Positions 59,919 through 64,000 of a stretch of DNA of 64,000 nucleotides are shown one piece after another. The first letter of the stretch is position 1, and each line of letters starts with the position of its first letter. A program made the position numbers and the translations under genes. This stretch comes from Gamsiella multidivaricata (lineage: Eukaryota > Mortierellomycota > Mortierellomycetes > Mortierellales > Mortierellaceae), in contig NW_026251811.1 in the NCBI RefSeq assembly GCF_025024155.1, forward strand, positions 1 through 64,000. The letters run 5' to 3'. Under the pieces are notes generated by a model. That model was not told the DNA's origin. It made no database searches and was given only the letters and a program-made list of their open reading frames with translations.

Positions 59919-60757
59919 TTAAAGATGGTATGTCTCGAGACGATTCCAGATGTGGTACATAAAGATGATCACGTCAATAAATAAAGCCAGAAAGAGATGT
60001 AGCGCGTAGAGCACGACCAAACATGCTTCAGAGAGCTGAACAACAATTGTCTCATTGGCCTAGGTGCGTATCTTAGGCTCTGATACTAACTACAGGAGGA
60101 ATGAAAGACGATACGTTCGTGAGGCGGTGTCCTAGAAAGAAAAAGGACTGCATGTATTTGTTGTAGTTGGTGGTGCAGCTGGGACATAGCCTCAGAGTTG
60201 GCTGCAATATTTCAAGGGACTGCAAAGGAGGTGAGGCGTAGCTTAGATGTCTATTTTTTGGATGCTACGTGTTCAAAGCTCAGCAAAAGTTCTAGACCCA
60301 AAATGGCAAAAGTATGTCATTCGATATTGTCATTTGCGATCTTGATTGGTATAACTTACAAACATGAGTGGTAGTTTGGGACAGATGGACAGGCACAGAA
60401 AGAGGTTTGATCGCACCATTCCTGATGGGGATCTTGTCGCGCCAGCGGCATATGGCATATACACACCAGAACGGCCAAAGCAAACAAGGTGAAGAGACAT
60501 GACCACGCTGGAAAGATAAAAATCGACGGGTGAACTTTAATCAAAGTAAGCACTGTTTGTGGAAGGACACCCCTGCGCCCTGGATGCGGCTGGTCCAATA
60601 GGAAAAGCACGCGGACCAAACTATTGACGCCCACTGGGCCATACAGCCAGCTTTCCGTTTGACATTCCTCCACATGATGGAGGCTACAGTAGAGAAGTAT
60701 AGAAGTATAGAACTTGTCCGCCGCTATCCGATGCGGCTGTCGACTGGTTACAATCAA
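59919..60757 (-). CDS. Possible multi-exon small membrane protein
   Basis: The evidence is weak. The last putative exon (59919 to about 60063, after a CCTAG acceptor) reads ANETIVVQLSEACLVVLYAL then HLFLALFIDVIIFMYHIWNR, ending LETYHL, and looks like a real membrane helix with a cytosolic end. Upstream, a frame at 60356-60757 has ESWLYGPVGVNSLVRVLFLL and a second hydrophobic stretch (FIFPAWSCLFTLFALAVLVC), then a GTAAGT donor at about 60357. The exons between are not resolved. No family is recognised. Confidence 0.3.
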
Positions 60758-61755
60758 CCCAGCGCAGATCTATAGACCGACAAAAGAAAAAGAAAAAAGC
60801 AACAGCCCAGGAGTAGAAAAAGTGTACAGCACGCTTTTCTTCGTTTATTTATTACTCTTTCGACTTTTTCGACTCTTTCGCATCCTCAGCGTCTTCCTTT
60901 TCTTACATTCTTTCTCCTTCTTTCACATATCCAATCCTATTTCTCCGTGCCTGAAATTATTCACTATCATATCGTCCGCCTATCCTATGTATCTTTACAC
61001 CGCATTGCCCATACTCGAAGCATCCTCATATTGACTGGTATGGTATATATACACCCATACACCGTTTCATGCCCCCTTCTTCCTCCCCTTTTTCTCACCC
61101 ACGACTTGTTTCTCCCATCTGGTTCTCTTCTATCCAGCAAGACCAGTTGTTGCGCTACCTTAGTACAGGCGCTATTCTGCGCCATGCCAAGAAATATCTC
61201 GGTTACTTCCGATGAAGCAATGATGTCCGACAAAAGCCCACGCCTTATCCATTCAATATGTTTCACAGCTAGCTTCTTTTTCTCCTTTCAACCTTGACCC
61301 CCAATTTTTACTTCCTCACTTTTTGGAGATCGGCAGCGGTCAAGGATCAGCTACGAACTTCATGTTCATGTTCCTCTGGGTAATGTGTTGTTAGACAGGT
61401 GGATGGGTGCTTAGCCCGCGAGCTATTTTTTCATTTTGGATGTATGGATATTTGTGGTAGAGTATTAGTATAACAATTATTGTGGTGGAGTATTAGTGGA
61501 TCAATCAATAAATCCAAGGGTTGGCTGTTGCACAGGGCGTTGTCCCAATTGCGGACATCCTAGTAGCTGTGCCATATGTTTATTTTAACTACAATACTTT
61601 CACTTTAAACTATCCACATACACAGCCCACCAACGCTCTTTATTTCGTTCACTCTTCTAGTTCTCTGTACTGTGTACTAACCATGTCCATTCCTTCTCTC
61701 TCCTTTTCTTTCCCTTTCATTCGCTTTAGATCCCTATACTAATCTACTGCTTTTT
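60758..61755. other. Intergenic upstream of the four-helix membrane protein
   Basis: T/C-rich sequence (60830-60930, 61070-61130, 61690-61740), consistent with a long leader. No gene is supported. Confidence 0.35.
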
Positions 61756-63482
61756 ATGGGTTGCCAAAAACCTCCCCTCCAACGTCCTCTATCCGTCTTT
61801 CAATCGGCCTCAATCACCCAGTTCATGGAAACCCCAAGACGACCACAGCCCACCGACACCCACTCTGTCGCAGTGGAGATGGGACCCAGCACCGACAACA
61901 GTACCAACACCAGCACCACCGAATCATTCTCGCAGCTCCGCTTCAAATCCACCATTGAACGCAGATCATCATCCCCACCATCCTCGCCATCAAAAGTAAT
62001 ACGTTACTGCTGCTGCTGTCCCGTCACGTCCGGTGTCTATGTCCTATCCTTACTCCTGATTGTAAGTCATCAACCCTTTATCTCACAACGATATCCCGAT
62101 ACCACTCGGTCTGCAACTCGCTCACTCATAATTGCACGCATGTCATTACTGTTCGCACCCATCAGATCCCCTCTGTCGCACTCGCACTCAGCTTCAATGT
62201 AGCGACGCTGCGAGGGTTTGTCCAGTTCAACTCGCCAGTCCAGGTCAAGATCGTCTATACTGTTATCTACTCGTTCTATGCCCTCCTCGGGCTCGTTACT
62301 GGTATAGTCTTGCAGCGCCTTGCTGTTGACCGACGACTCAAGACCCTCATCGTTCTCTATTGGATCCTGATCACATCTACGATCGTCGAGGGCGCCTACT
62401 TTGGCATCATGATGTCCAAGCAGAAGTCCAAGCTAGTCAGTTATTGTGGGAACGGGATCATTCTAGAAGGAGCACCAACAATCCCAGCAACCACCATCCC
62501 TTTGACCGGAAGCAACAGCACCTCTAGCATAGAAAAGACGCCTCACCCTATGGTTTGCTACAAAACACACGCTCTCATCGGAGCCTTCTATATCCTGGGG
62601 CCAGGCGGATGGATCCTTCTTCACAGTTCCTGGATTCTTGTCGTCGTTCTGTATTCAAAAGCTCTTCGAAGGCAGCTTCCAGCAGACGAAGAACTTGCGG
62701 CGGTTGAGACCAGCCGAGCAATACTGGTTCATTCTCCCAAGAAACCAGGACTTTCGCAGCAAATCTCGACCCCCTTTGTCAGCGCGTGGAAACATCAAGG
62801 ATTAGATGCGAAGGATAAGTCCATGATGCACGACATTGAACTGAATACTGGCGCCCACCTTTACCAGCACCACTCAATTCAACATGGGGCTCCGTTCAAT
62901 GAATCCAGCACCTGTAATCCTTCCCCAGGTCTCGGCAATATGTTCCGCACCATGAAACCATGGGCTTCATCAGAGCAGGAACAACATCAAAGTGGGTCTT
63001 TGCAGTATATCGATGGGCGCCACGCTCAAGATGGCCATAATAGCGAAGCCGACGATGACTCGGACGATGACCTGGAACTTAGTCGCAAGAAATCGCGAGG
63101 CTTGGGAGCCTCGGATGGATCCATGTCTTCCAGAGCTGATATTCCTGCGGACGGGAAGGGCTGGTGGATTCGACAGATCGAAGGCAAACGTCGTGGCGAG
63201 ATCTGCCCCTGTACCCTGAATCCCATCGCGGCACAGGAGCAGAGCTCATGTTGGTGTGGTCAACAGAGACGGACCAGCCATATACGAGTTCAGTCCACTG
63301 AAGAAGCCGGTCCCAGCAGTACTAGTCAGCGTCCATTGCCCACTCAGGCAGCTTTGGCTCCTACTCCCCCTCTTCCTCCTCCTCAGTCTCCCACAGTTCT
63401 TCCCAGGCACGAACAACCTACGGCGCTCACGACATCCTTCAGTCCATGGCCGATGTCGCGCTCTAGAAGCCAGTCTTTTTAA
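61756..63482 (+). CDS. Four-helix membrane protein with cysteine clusters and long disordered tail
   Basis: Exons 61756-62061 and 62166-63482 give 540 residues, starting MGCQKPPLQRPLSVFQ. A polar N-terminus of about 85 residues ends in YCCCCPVTSGVY, directly before the first hydrophobic helix (VLSLLLIIPSVALALSF). Three more follow: VKIVYTVIYSFYALLGLVTG, TLIVLYWILITSTIVEGAYF, and AFYILGPGGWILLHSSWILV. Helices 3 and 4 flank a loop with an N-glycosylation-type GSNSTSS. The layout recalls tetraspanning (MARVEL/LAPTM-like) vesicle or plasma-membrane proteins. The 300-residue cytosolic tail is Ser/Pro/His-rich and contains two Cys pairs, ICPCTLNP and SCWCG, perhaps a metal site. No specific family is assigned. 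Confidence 0.6.
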
Positions 63483-63745
63483 TTCTTTTGACATCACAGA
63501 TCCGCGTTCTTTTTTCATTTCTGCTTTCTGTACAAAATTGTAACTCTACGCAGGTCCACTGCAGCCTGTTTCTTACCAGCACATTGTATATACCCCACAT
63601 AATGTATGCTCCTCGCGCAGAACTATAATAAAGCGCTCATGAATGTGGCATACACCTCACATGGTCGAAGGTCAAGATATCGCGTATAAAAGTACAAGTG
63701 CATCCGAGGATTTGATGTCGATATCGATATCGATCACTCGCTTTA

Positions 63746-64000
63746 TTACTTGATGACACGGCTGCTGTAAATGACTCCTCCTCCAGCCTGCTTCACGCTC
63801 CTGGCATGTTTCAACAAGAGAATATCCAGTTTCTTCTCATCTAGGACAAGATCACGCAGGAACGGGCGAATTTCCTGAGCCTCCCATTTATTTTTGATCT
63901 CAAAGAGCGCCGTGAACCGTGCAGCTGGATCGACGGGTAGATGCGATCTGGACAGATGTCGGATGTATCTGTACGTTTGCTTCCGGTCCGGAGCACGATC
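63746..64000 (-). CDS. DCC1: Sister chromatid cohesion protein DCC1, C-terminal end
   Basis: This is the last 84 residues of a gene running out of the window. RFTALFEIKNKWEAQEIRPF, LDEKKLDILLLKHARSVKQ and VIYSSRVIK match the winged-helix C-terminus of DCC1 (DSCC1). DCC1 with CTF8 and CTF18 forms the alternative RFC clamp loader that acts in cohesion and leading-strand replication; this winged-helix region contacts DNA and polymerase epsilon. The stop TAA is at 63746-63748. It is tail-to-tail with the four-helix protein. The fragment is short, so some caution remains. Confidence 0.7.
   Translation of the reverse strand, partial: DRAPDRKQTYRYIRHLSRSHLPVDPAARFTALFEIKNKWEAQEIRPFLRDLVLDEKKLDILLLKHARSVKQAGGGVIYSSRVIK

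Noticed and set aside
63711..63735. CGATATCGATATCGATC palindrome near the DCC1 stop
   Set aside because: A short alternating sequence without a partner repeat; it could be a chance hairpin in the 3' flank.
1..64000. tRNA, rRNA genes or CRISPR arrays
   Set aside because: No cloverleaf-type GTTCGAATC blocks, rRNA core sequence or spaced direct repeats were seen by eye; CRISPR is not expected in a fungal nuclear genome.

Overview
The window looks like nuclear DNA of a filamentous fungus. Genes are broken by short spliceosomal introns (mostly about 80-130 nt, GTA/GTG donors, TAG/CAG acceptors). Promoters are CT-rich with occasional TATA boxes, homopolymer runs are frequent, and fungus-only families are present (KCH-type potassium transporter, URC4). 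My inference is an early-diverging fungus, most likely Mortierellomycota, from overall protein similarity; nothing in the window proves this.

Layout. 0-12 kb: C-terminal half of a NUDT19-like hydrolase (+), MLH1 (-), GUCD1-like protein (+), GMP synthase (+), a damaged GPI-anchored periplasmic-binding-protein-like gene (+), ASF1 (-). 12-19.7 kb: TUG/ASPSCR1-like UBX protein (-), then a pocket of relic or unrecognised coding sequence (16.4-19.6 kb). 19.7-25 kb: a gene-poor stretch leading to a serine-rich single-zinc-finger protein (+). 25-36 kb: mitochondrial ribosomal protein uL14 (+), URC4 (-), pyruvate dehydrogenase E1 beta (+), a mitochondrial aldo/keto-reductase-like protein with altered catalytic residues (+), NUS1 (-). 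36-40 kb: an unrecognised gene with one in-frame amber (+) and a degenerate Tc1/mariner transposase (-). 40-49.4 kb: KCH-type potassium transporter (-), SUV3 RNA helicase (-), membrane-anchored GT5-like glycosyltransferase (-). 51-64 kb: a disordered protein with two PWWEQSTY boxes (+), a SAC3/GANP-like protein (+), a secreted subtilisin (-), a weak membrane-protein gene (-), a four-helix membrane protein (+), and the C-terminal end of DCC1 (-).

The recognised genes are housekeeping and unlinked in function: mismatch repair, chromatin assembly, cohesion, purine synthesis, pyrimidine catabolism, mitochondrial translation, RNA decay and pyruvate oxidation, dolichol synthesis, secretion and transport. 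I see no biosynthetic cluster. Neighbouring genes are often tail-to-tail with 60-270 bp between stop codons (NUDT19/MLH1, uL14m/URC4, AKR/NUS1, SAC3-like/subtilisin, 4TM/DCC1), and MLH1/GUCD1 share a promoter region of about 250 bp.

The most unusual items are the altered aldo/keto reductase, the GT5-like enzyme lacking the family lysine, the PWWEQSTY protein, the lesioned binding-protein-like surface gene, and the group of decayed genes whose in-frame stops are all TAG.
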